A stretch of 64,000 bases of DNA from Thalassotalea eurytherma. Lineage in GTDB: Bacteria; Pseudomonadota; Gammaproteobacteria; Enterobacterales; Alteromonadaceae. Positions 28,582 to 36,184 of this stretch are shown piece after piece (within the stretch, counting starts at the first letter, position 1; the number at the start of each line of letters is the position of its first letter). The notes beneath the pieces were generated by a model that was given only the letters and a program-made list of their open reading frames with translations, was not told where the DNA came from and ran no database searches. The DNA lies in the NCBI RefSeq assembly GCF_030161415.1, contig NZ_BSSU01000009.1, forward strand, positions 62,001 through 126,000. Direction: 5' to 3'. The translations under genes and the position numbers were made by a program.

Positions 28582-29085
28582 ATGAAACAGTTTCAAAAAG
28601 AAGAAAAAGAAAAGTTTGAACAGTTGTTGACTGGTGCCTGCCAAAGTGTTCAAGATTTTGTTGAAAATAACATTCCAAAGAACGAAAGCGAACTTAGCCT
28701 TTTTAAAGACGCATGTGACACGATAGAAAAGCTTCAAGATGCTTTACTGGTTTTAATGGACTTAAATAATGTTCACGAGCGAACAATGGATTATGGGGTG
28801 GCACAGGAAGTAAAAAAAAGGCACTCACAATCGATTGCAGGCAAACGCTCCCCATGGGAACAGTTTTACCCTTTTATTGAATTACGTATTAAGAATTATC
28901 TAATTATATCTAGTTATTCAAAGACAGAGATTGCTAAAAAGCAATTGAAAAGAAAGTTAACTGTAAAGGAATTATTAAGAAGTATTGAGGAAATGACAGG
29001 TAAAACATTACCTAAAAGGACGCTTGAAAACTGGATAAAGACTGTAAAAGAGGGAGAGCCATTAATTAAAAACCACATCAAGTAG
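28582..29085 (+). CDS. Element protein of unknown function
   Basis: 167 residues, mostly helical and highly charged. The N-terminal half carries acidic helices (FEQLLTGACQSVQDFVEN). The C-terminal part has a basic, helix-turn-helix-like pattern (SKTEIAKKQLKRKLTVKELLRSIEEM, then LPKRTLENWIK), which resembles a DNA-binding replication or regulatory protein. It starts 5 nt after the integrase stop, so it may be co-transcribed with it. No family recognised; a role in excision or copy control is only a guess. Confidence 0.65.
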   Translation: MKQFQKEEKEKFEQLLTGACQSVQDFVENNIPKNESELSLFKDACDTIEKLQDALLVLMDLNNVHERTMDYGVAQEVKKRHSQSIAGKRSPWEQFYPFIELRIKNYLIISSYSKTEIAKKQLKRKLTVKELLRSIEEMTGKTLPKRTLENWIKTVKEGEPLIKNHIK

Positions 29086-29171
29086 TTATGGTGGTTTATA
29101 TAAAGTGTTTTCAATCTGTCTCTAATTTAGTATTTAAAATGAACTTAATAGTTACAGAGAGATATATAAAG

Positions 29172-29375
29172 ATGAACAAAGACTTTACGGTTGATGGTTT
29201 TGCCTATGGAGCAAACATTTCAAGAATAACAGTTTATAGAATGATCAAAGCTGGTGAGTTATTCGCTTACAAGGTGAGGAACTCAACAAGAATACCTTAT
29301 GGAGAGCTTGCGAGATTGCAGCAAGAAAATCAGATAAAACCAACATACACCAATCAATTAGAGGGGTGTAAATAA
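29172..29375 (+). CDS. AlpA/excisionase-like helix-turn-helix protein
   Basis: 67 residues with a winged-helix excisionase/MerR-like pattern: VDGFAYGANISRITVYRMIKAGELFAYKVRN followed by TRIPYGELARL. In P4-like satellites, proteins of this kind control int expression and excision. The ATG at 29172 was chosen because GAGAG lies upstream and it starts the conserved domain; longer frames back to 29088 add a non-conserved stretch. Its stop overlaps the next small ORF (TAATG). Confidence 0.8.
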   Translation: MNKDFTVDGFAYGANISRITVYRMIKAGELFAYKVRNSTRIPYGELARLQQENQIKPTYTNQLEGCK

Positions 29376-29482
29376 TGAGCTTAAAGAGGTGTAAACATAC
29401 AGTCTTTACAACTAAACAGAAAACTATACTAAGAGATATGAAAAATCCCGTTTCAAGCGACCAAACTAGCAACGGGATTTAG
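29375..29482 (+). CDS. Small ORF overlapping the AlpA-like gene
   Basis: 35 codons starting in a TAATG overlap with the AlpA-like stop. It is basic (KRCKHTVFTTKQK) and its last third lies in a 10-bp hairpin. It may be a short peptide coupled to the AlpA-like gene, or simply the region of a regulatory RNA. No family recognised. Confidence 0.35.
   Translation: MSLKRCKHTVFTTKQKTILRDMKNPVSSDQTSNGI
29443..29480 (+). terminator. Hairpin before the primase gene
   Basis: A perfect 10-bp inverted repeat AAATCCCGTT / AACGGGATTT with an 18-nt loop, 15 nt before the primase start. There is no clean T-run. It could be a terminator, an attenuator, or a structured immunity RNA like that used by P4 to stop transcription before its replication genes. 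Confidence 0.4.
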
Positions 29483-29494
29483 GAGTCTAAAAAT

Positions 29495-30388
29495 ATGAAT
29501 ATTCAAGACATTTCCATTATAGCTAATGGACGGTGGGAATCTACCCTTAATTCTTTAAGGGTGCACGTTCCTGCAAATAATAAACATGGTGCTTGCCCAA
29601 TTTGTGGGGGCAGTGATCGCTTTAGATTTGATGATAAAGAAGGTCGAGGCACATTCTATTGTAATCAATGCGGAGCTGGTGACGGGTTTTCACTTGTTAG
29701 CAAAGCATTGAACTTATCCTTTAATGATACTGTTAAAGAGATCAAGACTGTATTAGGCGATTCTAAGCCATTACAGACACCTAAAACTAGCCAAGATAAA
29801 AAGCCTGTCAATGCGGTGGATAAGGCATATTACATTCTGAGCAAAGCTAATACTGCTTTTAACCATCCCTACTTAACCAGGAAGGGAATTAAACCTTATG
29901 GAATAGGTGTTAGCGTAAAAGGTGACTTAGTTGTTCCTATTCTTTCTGGCAAGCCTGATCACGAGCTTTCTTCTTTGCAGTTTATAAAACCTGATGGTTC
30001 AAAACAAATGTTAGGTGGAGGGAAAATAAAGGGCTGTTTTAATGCCATAGGTAAACACCTACCAGATGAAACAGTTTTATTATGTGAGGGGTTTGCTACT
30101 GCATCTACTCTATTTGAATGTACGGGCTTAACAACATTCTACTGTTTTAACGCTAATAACCTATTTTTAGTAGCTCAAATGCTAGTAAATGAATACAAGT
30201 TAAAACCAATCATATGTGCCGATAATGATTCACACCTAAAGGTTAATGTTGGCATTGAAAAGGCAAAGGACGCAGCACTTGAGTTTGGTTTAAAAGCTTT
30301 TGCACCAGATGAGAAAGGTGATTTTAACGATCTAATGCTAGCCAAAGGAAAACAGGCTGTTGTTGATACTTTAGTAGGGGTTAACTGA
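29495..30388 (+). CDS. P4-alpha-type primase (zinc ribbon + Toprim)
   Basis: 297 residues. The N-terminal zinc ribbon is Cys34, Cys37, Cys56 and Cys59 (ACPICGGSDRFRFDD ... FYCNQCGAGDGFS), the Prim_Zn_Ribbon pattern of P4 alpha. The Toprim core has Glu198 (LLCEGFATAS) and Asp243/Asp245 (ICADNDSH). It makes primers for the element's own replication. The helicase gene starts in the stop codon (TGATG), so the P4 alpha functions are split over two coupled proteins. Confidence 0.88.
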   Translation: MNIQDISIIANGRWESTLNSLRVHVPANNKHGACPICGGSDRFRFDDKEGRGTFYCNQCGAGDGFSLVSKALNLSFNDTVKEIKTVLGDSKPLQTPKTSQDKKPVNAVDKAYYILSKANTAFNHPYLTRKGIKPYGIGVSVKGDLVVPILSGKPDHELSSLQFIKPDGSKQMLGGGKIKGCFNAIGKHLPDETVLLCEGFATASTLFECTGLTTFYCFNANNLFLVAQMLVNEYKLKPIICADNDSHLKVNVGIEKAKDAALEFGLKAFAPDEKGDFNDLMLAKGKQAVVDTLVGVN

Positions 30389-31782
30389 TGGATATTTTAA
30401 AAGATTCTGAAAATAACTATCCCAACTGTGCCACTGATAATAAAGTCCAAGTAAAACAAGACTTAGAGGCGGTACAGATAAAAAAGAGTAACTCTACCGA
30501 TACTGAACCAAACTATACCAACAGGCTCCAAGGTGAAGAAAGACTGAGTGAAGAAGATATTTCTATTCTGGCTAGTATGAATGAAAAATATTCACATATC
30601 GTTATCGGTGGAAAACATAAAATAGTCAGCACTAAGCATTGTCCGGTTAATGGAATGACAACAAGCTTTGAAGATGTTTCTCAGTTCAATAAATACTTTG
30701 AGCATGAGAAGAAAATTAATGGCTTGAATCGAGGTTCAGCTTGGTTTAAATGGGAAAGTAAATCGATTTATCGTAACGGTGTAGGGTTTTATCCTAATAT
30801 TAATGATTGCCCTGATGGTGTTTATAACTTTTATAAGGGGCTCGCTATAGAGCCAGAAAAAGGTGATTGCTCTGTCTATTTAAATCATATTAAAGAAGGT
30901 ATTTGTGGCGGTGATCATCAAGCGGCTGAATATTTTATTCAGTGGCTTGCGCATATGATTCAAAAGCCGGAAGAAAAGCCTAGTGTAGCAATTTTAATGA
31001 AATCACTGGAAGGTACGGGCAAAGGAACTTTAGTTGAGCCACTTAAGCAGATGCTCGGAGAACACAGTGCACACGTTAACGGGCATTATAATTTAACTCA
31101 GAGATTTAATGGCACTGTAGCGAACAAAATTCTTATCTTTGGTGATGAAGTAGATCTAAAAGAAAAAAGGGTTGCGGATAAACTGAAAGGCTTAATATCA
31201 GAAAGAGTTATTCAGTTGGAAAGAAAGGGCATCGAACCTGAGCCAATGCCGAACTACTCAAGGTTTATATTTGCTTCTAATCATAGCCAAGTTATTTACG
31301 CGGGATTAAAGGAGAGACGTTATTTAATGCTTGAGCCTGTTTTGAAGGACAAAATTTATTACGACTCAATACATACTTGGATAAACAAAGGAGGTGCAAG
31401 CTATTTACTTCATTATCTAGCTGGCCTAGATATAACTAATTTCAACAAACACAAAGCCCCAATAACAAAGACTTTGGTAGATGAAAAACTTTGTAGCTTA
31501 CCGCATGTAATGGAGTTTATTTATAGCGAAATATCTAAAGAAAAACCTTTCGATGGCAAAGCTAGGATATTTGCTAGTGACTTGGTTAATGACTTTTCTT
31601 TATGGCTAGAAAATAGTGGTAAAGAGAGTAAATCAGTAGCGGCTAGAAGGAAGCTTATTGGCGATGCAATGAAAAACCTTTCTATAAGTTCTGAAGGGCG
31701 TTCAGGTCGTGGCAATGGGAAGTATTACGATATTAATAACATTAATATGAAAGACCGATTTTATCAATTCATATCAACGTAA
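30388..31782 (+). CDS. DUF5906-type superfamily 3-like replicative helicase
   Basis: 464 residues. The Walker A motif is EGTGKGT at 208-214 (Lys212), Walker B is ILIFGDEVD (Asp253, Glu254), and an arginine/sensor region follows (FIFASNHSQVIYAGLKERRYL). This is the DUF5906 primase-helicase family of phages and satellites. The N-terminal 60 residues are acidic and poorly structured. It is translationally coupled to the primase, giving a replication module like P4 alpha. It would unwind the element's origin. Confidence 0.87.
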   Translation: MDILKDSENNYPNCATDNKVQVKQDLEAVQIKKSNSTDTEPNYTNRLQGEERLSEEDISILASMNEKYSHIVIGGKHKIVSTKHCPVNGMTTSFEDVSQFNKYFEHEKKINGLNRGSAWFKWESKSIYRNGVGFYPNINDCPDGVYNFYKGLAIEPEKGDCSVYLNHIKEGICGGDHQAAEYFIQWLAHMIQKPEEKPSVAILMKSLEGTGKGTLVEPLKQMLGEHSAHVNGHYNLTQRFNGTVANKILIFGDEVDLKEKRVADKLKGLISERVIQLERKGIEPEPMPNYSRFIFASNHSQVIYAGLKERRYLMLEPVLKDKIYYDSIHTWINKGGASYLLHYLAGLDITNFNKHKAPITKTLVDEKLCSLPHVMEFIYSEISKEKPFDGKARIFASDLVNDFSLWLENSGKESKSVAARRKLIGDAMKNLSISSEGRSGRGNGKYYDINNINMKDRFYQFIST

Positions 31783-32108
31783 CCGGCACAGTTGGAGTAG
31801 ATGGTATAGTAGCCTTTTATCACACTATACCGGCTATCCCCCCTTGTATATCTGACTTGTAGCTAAATGGTACAGTTGGGATAGTTAAAAATCGTATTTT
31901 CTTACTTACAAACCTTAAAGCAACACACCTATACCTGAATAGTGTATTTATATTATTTTAAGGACCTAAAAAGCAGCCCTCATAGCTTTAACCATTAAAA
32001 ACTACACTAGATACCAAAAAATTAACTAATAACAGCAAAAAAAGACTGTTATAAATGTAAACATTTCTTTACAATGTTCATAAATCATTCAATTACTAAG
32101 GTCTATTT
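31783..32108. other. Non-coding region of the element, candidate origin or regulatory region
   Basis: 326 nt without a gene. It holds an imperfect direct repeat around ACAGTTGG (31784-31800 and 31868-31884), an 8-bp inverted repeat GGTATAGT / ACTATACC (31803-31810 and 31824-31831), and the 16-bp inverted copy (31997-32012) of the left-end sequence at 27219-27234. Placement straight after the replication genes and the presence of repeats fit a P4-like origin with iterons. This is inference. Confidence 0.4.
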
Positions 32109-32774
32109 ATGGCAAGCTTACTTAATTACGGATTAGGTTCTCTTTATACAAACTCTAAATTTGGCTCAGGCTCTAACCAACAGCCATCTAAAAATATTAG
32201 CCAGCTTATGCAAGCGACAGGCACAGCGATAGGCAAGTTAAAAAACGATTACCGTTTAGGTGGCTCTGATAAAGCTTCTTCTGCTCATAAGATTTACCAA
32301 AAGCAAAAGGTAAGCATTCAAAGAGAAATTGATGCTATGCAATCTCAGCTAGAGCTTAATAAAAGTTTGCTTTTAAAAGAAATCGACAAAGCTCACGCGT
32401 TTGCTGAAGATTCCGCAGTAAAGGTGTTACTTGCTCAAGAGGTTAGAGATACGCAAGATCAGTTAAGTCTTGTTAAGTCTGATCCGATGTATGCTCAAGT
32501 TGTAGCTTTAATGCCGTCATCGTTTTTAAAGATTGATGATAAAAGTAAGACAAATTTACTTAATGCCGCTAATGCAGCGCACTGGCCTGAACTGGTGAAA
32601 ATATCTGATGATTTGGCTCATGACGAACGACAGATCAAAGGTGTTGAAAAGTTAATGGCAGAATTTAAACAAGAGATTCAAAGCGATCTAAATATCCTGT
32701 TTGATTTAAATGAATCTTTACCTAATTACGACCTTGAAGAACTTGTGAAGCAATCAGAGCTTGATGTGCAATAA
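32109..32774 (+). CDS. Element coiled-coil protein, unknown function
   Basis: 221 residues, no signal or membrane segment. The N-terminus is Gly/Ser/Asn-rich (LNYGLGSLYTNSKFGSGS), followed by long helices with coiled-coil periodicity at about 60-115 and 165-210 (QREIDAMQSQLELNKSLLLK). It has its own leader after the 326-nt gap and heads the right-hand gene group. A structural or packaging-interference role is possible in satellites, but nothing in the sequence proves it. Confidence 0.65.
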   Translation: MASLLNYGLGSLYTNSKFGSGSNQQPSKNISQLMQATGTAIGKLKNDYRLGGSDKASSAHKIYQKQKVSIQREIDAMQSQLELNKSLLLKEIDKAHAFAEDSAVKVLLAQEVRDTQDQLSLVKSDPMYAQVVALMPSSFLKIDDKSKTNLLNAANAAHWPELVKISDDLAHDERQIKGVEKLMAEFKQEIQSDLNILFDLNESLPNYDLEELVKQSELDVQ

Positions 32775-32815
32775 AACAACCTAGTTCATGTTAAACAAAC
32801 AAGGATTTAACAGAA

Positions 32816-33106
32816 ATGACCTTCACAAGCCAAAACCAACCGGAAAATAGAGGTAGACCAAAAGGCTCCAAGAACAAACGGAGCCTAATACCTGACAACC
32901 TGTCAAAAAAAGCAATCATTCAGCTAACTGATGCACTAAACAAAGGTGAGCAGTGGGCTGTCGAGGCAGTTTTAAAGCGCAGCTTTCCCGTTTTAAAACC
33001 TATAACACCCTGTGACTCGTTAGATGCTGACCTAATCAAAGCCAAGATAAAAGAAGTTTACGAGCTAGAACAGCGTATTGAGGCCATTGAGAGGACTGTG
33101 AAATGA
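32816..33106 (+). CDS. AT-hook-like small element protein (DUF5681-like start)
   Basis: 96 residues starting with a basic AT-hook-like stretch RGRPKGSKNKRS, similar to DUF5681 proteins and terminase small-subunit-like DNA binders of phages. A helical region and a C-terminal charged helix (YELEQRIEAIERTV) follow. It probably binds DNA. It overlaps the next gene by 4 nt (ATGA), so the small genes form an operon. Confidence 0.6.
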   Translation: MTFTSQNQPENRGRPKGSKNKRSLIPDNLSKKAIIQLTDALNKGEQWAVEAVLKRSFPVLKPITPCDSLDADLIKAKIKEVYELEQRIEAIERTVK

Positions 33107-33318
33107 GAAGCTTAATACATAGAATTGCTGAACTTGAACAGGTCGCTGATCTTCAACGCCCGTTAACAGAAAATGAACTTAAAGCTTTTGAAGCTTGGTT
33201 ACCTGATGAATTAAAAGATACAGAGATTATTGACTACTATGTCACTTATTGTCGGCAAGCAGTTAAAGATGTTTCGTTAGGTTATAAAAAGGGGGAGCTA
33301 TGCCAAACAAAAGCTTAA
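33103..33318 (+). CDS. Small element protein, paralogous N-terminus with next gene
   Basis: 71 residues beginning MRSLIHRIAELEQ, similar to the start of the next protein (SLINRLAGLEQ). The rest is acidic and helical. It overlaps both neighbours. Function unknown; small phage-like proteins with LIxRLxxLEQ starts are common in such gene groups. Confidence 0.6.
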   Translation: MRSLIHRIAELEQVADLQRPLTENELKAFEAWLPDELKDTEIIDYYVTYCRQAVKDVSLGYKKGELCQTKA

Positions 33319-33596
33319 TCAATAGGCTTGCTGGGTTAGAGCAAAAGACAGCTAAACCGTCACCAATACATATTATTTTAAAGTCATCTGCTGGCGAAAC
33401 AGATGAACAGGCTTTCAATAATTACAGGGTAAAACGAATGTCTGAGGGTTACGAGCCAGAATGTGGCTGGCAGGCATTGAAAGATAAGTTCTTATCAGGT
33501 TCTATCGTTCAAGATGCAGGAGTTGAGTTTATAACTTTTGACGTTATTGACAGTGTTGCGCCTTATCCTCCAAAGATAACTAAGGGTAAAAGCTAA
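33300..33596 (+). CDS. Small element protein with LINRLAGLEQ start
   Basis: 98 residues starting MPNKSLINRLAGLEQ, related at its start to the preceding protein, then a mixed alpha/beta region (PIHIILKSSAGETDEQAFNN). It overlaps the previous gene by 19 nt and touches the next (TAATG). Function unknown. Confidence 0.6.
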   Translation: MPNKSLINRLAGLEQKTAKPSPIHIILKSSAGETDEQAFNNYRVKRMSEGYEPECGWQALKDKFLSGSIVQDAGVEFITFDVIDSVAPYPPKITKGKS

Positions 33597-33799
33597 TGAG
33601 AAAACCAATTTATTCCAGAGAAGAACGTGCTATCTGTGCGAGTTTGTATGCTATAACCGTAGAGGTTAAAAGTCAGTTTATTAAAAACTTACCGGTTAAT
33701 ATGGCTATAGCTGATAAAAGAAGTCGAATTTCAACGCTGGAAAAGGCTTGTAGTGAGGTTTTGAGAATGTCCCCGGATAGGTTCTTTGTTGATTATTAA
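33596..33799 (+). CDS. Small basic element protein
   Basis: 67 residues, basic and helical (YSREERAICASLYAITVEVK ... EKACSEVLRMSP). It starts at the stop of the preceding gene. No family recognised. Confidence 0.55.
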   Translation: MRKPIYSREERAICASLYAITVEVKSQFIKNLPVNMAIADKRSRISTLEKACSEVLRMSPDRFFVDY

Positions 33800-33801
33800 A
33801 A

Positions 33802-33960
33802 ATGCGCCTATTAAAAGACTTTCTTGCATCCATCAAAGAAAACTTTGATCTATTCTTTTTATTTCTTTTTCCTATCGCTTGTATTGGACCGTATACGTTA
33901 GGAATGCACTTAATAATACAAAACCAAAACCAGTGTAGTTTTCTTGTCGCTTTTCTATAA
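33802..33960 (+). CDS. Small hydrophobic element protein
   Basis: 52 residues starting 2 nt after the previous stop. A basic start (MRLLKDFLASIKENF) is followed by a hydrophobic stretch FFLFLFPIACIGPYTLGMHL long enough for one or two membrane passes. It could be holin- or toxin-like, but no family is recognised. Its end overlaps an AGTGTAG site (33932-33938) that may be an integrase arm site. Confidence 0.5.
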   Translation: MRLLKDFLASIKENFDLFFLFLFPIACIGPYTLGMHLIIQNQNQCSFLVAFL

Positions 33961-33997
33961 CAAGCCATGAAAACCCTCAAAAAACAAGGGATTTACA

Positions 33998-34048
33998 CTA
34001 ACGCATCATTGGTGTGTGAGAAGAAAAATCAGCAGGGCTTTTTGTCAT
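33998..34048 (-). pseudogene. mutS: Stranded original 5' end of mutS
   Basis: Sixteen codons, [16 protein letters not shown] followed directly by TAG. The codons for FSSHTPMMR lie within the right repeat copy. It is the original mutS start, cut from the gene body by the element. The original mutS promoter should lie to its right, between here and recA, and may still make a short transcript reading into the element. Confidence 0.88.
34002..34031. repeat. attachment-site copy, right end of element
   Basis: A 30-bp direct repeat identical to 27050-27079, joined on its right to original chromosomal sequence upstream of mutS. Confidence 0.92.
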
Positions 34049-34339
34049 AGTGAAATGCTATTATTATCATTAAAATTTACTTGAATTTATTATGCCATAA
34101 GCAATAAAAATAAGTCTCTCGAAAATCACTAAATCCTGTGTTTTTTACTGTGGACAAATTATCACCAAGCTTAACTAACCAAGAATCAATGACCGCATAA
34201 AAAACTTAATTAACAATAAAAACAATATGTTAAAAGTTTTATTTAGGTTTTTTAAATGAAAGGTATTGATACTGTTGAAACATACAGTATACTGATTTCA
34301 ATTTTACAAATATTGAATACCAAACGGAGCCATTAGATC
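34032..34339. promoter_or_regulatory. Original mutS-recA intergenic region
   Basis: 308 nt that once separated divergent mutS and recA. It holds the recA promoter with its LexA box at its right end. The stranded mutS ATG is at its left edge, with no strong Shine-Dalgarno visible before it. No other gene is seen. Confidence 0.7.
34266..34293 (+). promoter_or_regulatory. recA promoter with LexA box
   Basis: A -35 TTGATA (34266-34271), 16-nt spacer and -10 TATACT (34288-34293). The spacer contains the LexA operator TACTGTTGAAACATACAGTA (34270-34289), which fits CTGT-N8-ACAG. This layout matches the E. coli recA promoter, so SOS induction of recA is expected. Confidence 0.92.
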
Positions 34340-35359
34340 ATGGACCAAAACAAAGAAAAAGCGTTATCTGCAGCATTAAGCCAAATCGAACGTCAATTCG
34401 GTAAAGGCTCAATTATGAAACTTGGTGAGAACCGCAGTATGGATGTTGAAACAATCTCTACAGGTTCATTAGGTTTAGATATCGCCTTAGGTGCAGGTGG
34501 TTTACCGATGGGACGTGTTGTTGAAATCTATGGCCCTGAATCAAGTGGTAAAACAACGCTTACATTAGAAGTAATTGCTGAAGCACAAAAGAACGGAAAA
34601 ACTTGTGCATTCGTTGATGCAGAGCATGCACTTGACCCAATCTATGCAGAAAAGCTTGGTGTAAATATCAACGAGCTATTAGTTTCTCAACCAGATACCG
34701 GTGAGCAAGCCTTAGAAATTTGTGACATGTTAACACGCTCTGGTGCTATCGATGTTATCGTAGTTGACTCGGTTGCCGCCTTAACACCTAAAGCAGAAAT
34801 TGAAGGTGAAATGGGTGATTCGCACATGGGTCTACAGGCTCGTATGCTTTCACAAGCAATGCGTAAACTAACAGCTAACCTAAAACAATCAAACACCATG
34901 ATGATTTTCATCAACCAAATTCGTATGAAAATTGGTGTTATGTTTGGTAACCCAGAAACGACAACGGGTGGTAACGCACTTAAATTCTACGCTTCAGTTC
35001 GCTTAGATATTCGTCGTATTGGCGCAGTTAAAGCAGGCGATGAAATTGTTGGTAACGAAACGCGTGTTAAAGTGGTTAAAAACAAAATTGCACCACCGTT
35101 TAAACAAGTTGAGTTCCAAATCCTTTATGGTGAAGGTATTAACAGCTATGGTGAGCTTATTGATCTTGGTGTACAAAACAAGATGATTGAAAAAGCCGGC
35201 GCTTGGTATAGCTACCAAGGCGACAAGATTGGTCAAGGTAAGGCAAAAGCCGTTGATTTCTTAAAAGAAAATTCAGCTATTGCTACTGAAATTGATACAC
35301 GTTTACGTGAAATGTTTTTATCTAAAGCAGCACCTCAAGAAGAAGCTGAAGAAGCGTAA
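34340..35359 (+). CDS. recA: Recombinase RecA
   Basis: 339 residues. Walker A is GPESSGKT at 65-72 (Lys71), and the [13 protein letters not shown] and L2-region [17 protein letters not shown] segments are conserved. The acidic tail is PQEEAEEA. It forms filaments on single-stranded DNA and activates LexA cleavage. CGGAG precedes the ATG. No recX follows, although that order is common in relatives. Confidence 0.98.
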   Translation: MDQNKEKALSAALSQIERQFGKGSIMKLGENRSMDVETISTGSLGLDIALGAGGLPMGRVVEIYGPESSGKTTLTLEVIAEAQKNGKTCAFVDAEHALDPIYAEKLGVNINELLVSQPDTGEQALEICDMLTRSGAIDVIVVDSVAALTPKAEIEGEMGDSHMGLQARMLSQAMRKLTANLKQSNTMMIFINQIRMKIGVMFGNPETTTGGNALKFYASVRLDIRRIGAVKAGDEIVGNETRVKVVKNKIAPPFKQVEFQILYGEGINSYGELIDLGVQNKMIEKAGAWYSYQGDKIGQGKAKAVDFLKENSAIATEIDTRLREMFLSKAAPQEEAEEA

Positions 35360-35378
35360 TTCTTAGTGAGCTAACGCG

Positions 35379-35411
35379 TAAAAAGCCATGTTACTAACAT
35401 GGCTTTTTTTA
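35379..35411 (+). terminator. recA terminator
   Basis: An AAAAGCCATGTT / AACATGGCTTTT stem with a 3-nt loop followed by Ts, about 20 nt past the recA stop. Confidence 0.88.
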
Positions 35412-35477
35412 TTGGTTCATATAATAAGTAAACAAAAAGACGAGGGAAATACTGATTGAAATATTAGCTGTGGCCCA

Positions 35478-35816
35478 TTAAGCGCTAACAGGCTTTTTAA
35501 TCTCTATTTTTATTTGCTCATCTAATCTCAACTCTTTCGCTTCTTTTAACACAGCATTGCCTTCTTTCATTCGATGATCAGTTACACTATCAATGCCAAG
35601 CTTCTGACAAAACTTAACAAAAGCATTTACATCTTCTTTAGTAAAGCCTTCATCTTCTTTTGTCATTAAGCCATCAACATACATTTGATCGCCATTAATA
35701 TTGCAGTTGGCAACTGCTGAATACGGTTGACCAAACTCATCTACACGAATGGCCTTCACCATTTTTACTTCAAAATACCAATCATCAATCTTGATGTAAC
35801 GTCCACTATCATTCAT
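35478..35816 (-). CDS. Conserved-looking hypothetical protein
   Basis: 112 residues, mixed alpha/beta, with no signal peptide. It starts YIKIDDWYFEVKMVKAIRVD and ends with a basic helix (EQIKIEIKKP). It is convergent with recA. No family recognised; coding is supported by the length and composition and by its position beyond the recA terminator. Confidence 0.65.
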   Translation of the reverse strand: MNDSGRYIKIDDWYFEVKMVKAIRVDEFGQPYSAVANCNINGDQMYVDGLMTKEDEGFTKEDVNAFVKFCQKLGIDSVTDHRMKEGNAVLKEAKELRLDEQIKIEIKKPVSA

Positions 35817-36184
35817 CTAACAAAACCCAATAAACGGAAAAACAGACCTTTATAACTCTCAAAAAATACGCTTCTTTATTTTTTTAAAAATAAAGAAGAA
35901 GTTACGTCCGTGAAATAAGAGAAAACAACGAAAGGAAACCTAAATAGCAAAAAGCTCTATTAAGAAAAAGCCTAACTACGAAGATATTATTACATTAACA
36001 ACTTTGTAAAACTAAACATTTTTATAACAAATTACAAAGCCAAGTAATTTCAACCTTTTAATATTGTGTGGTTAAACGACATTTTAGCTGATTGACGATC
36101 ATTTCGACGATATTTCGAGTTTTTATTAACATATTACTGTTTTTTATCAGCTAATTTTAATACTCTTAATATACAAAAATAATA
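35817..36184. other. AT-rich intergenic region
   Basis: 368 nt between the hypothetical protein (minus) and the penicillin-acylase gene (plus). It must hold both promoters. No further gene or repeat was seen. Confidence 0.6.

Larger units (their letters stand above)
27050..34031 (+). mobile_element. P4/PICI-like integrated satellite inserted in the 5' end of mutS
   Basis: Bounded by perfect 30-bp direct repeats, the element is about 6.95 kb excluding one repeat. Order from the left: replacement mutS start (minus strand), tyrosine integrase, unknown gene, AlpA-like HTH, small ORF with hairpin, primase, helicase, a 326-nt non-coding region, then seven small unknown genes. All but the mutS start read rightwards. 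No capsid, tail, terminase or lysis gene was recognised, which excludes a full prophage. Integrase plus AlpA plus primase-helicase is the core of P4-like satellites and Gram-negative PICIs. Insertion into the mutS start recalls the streptococcal SpyCI islands at mutL, but the recombinase and genes are unrelated in type. Whether it excises is not shown. Confidence 0.85.

Noticed and set aside
27050-34031. A complete prophage
   Set aside because: Only integration, regulation and replication genes are recognisable; there are no capsid, portal, tail or lysis genes.
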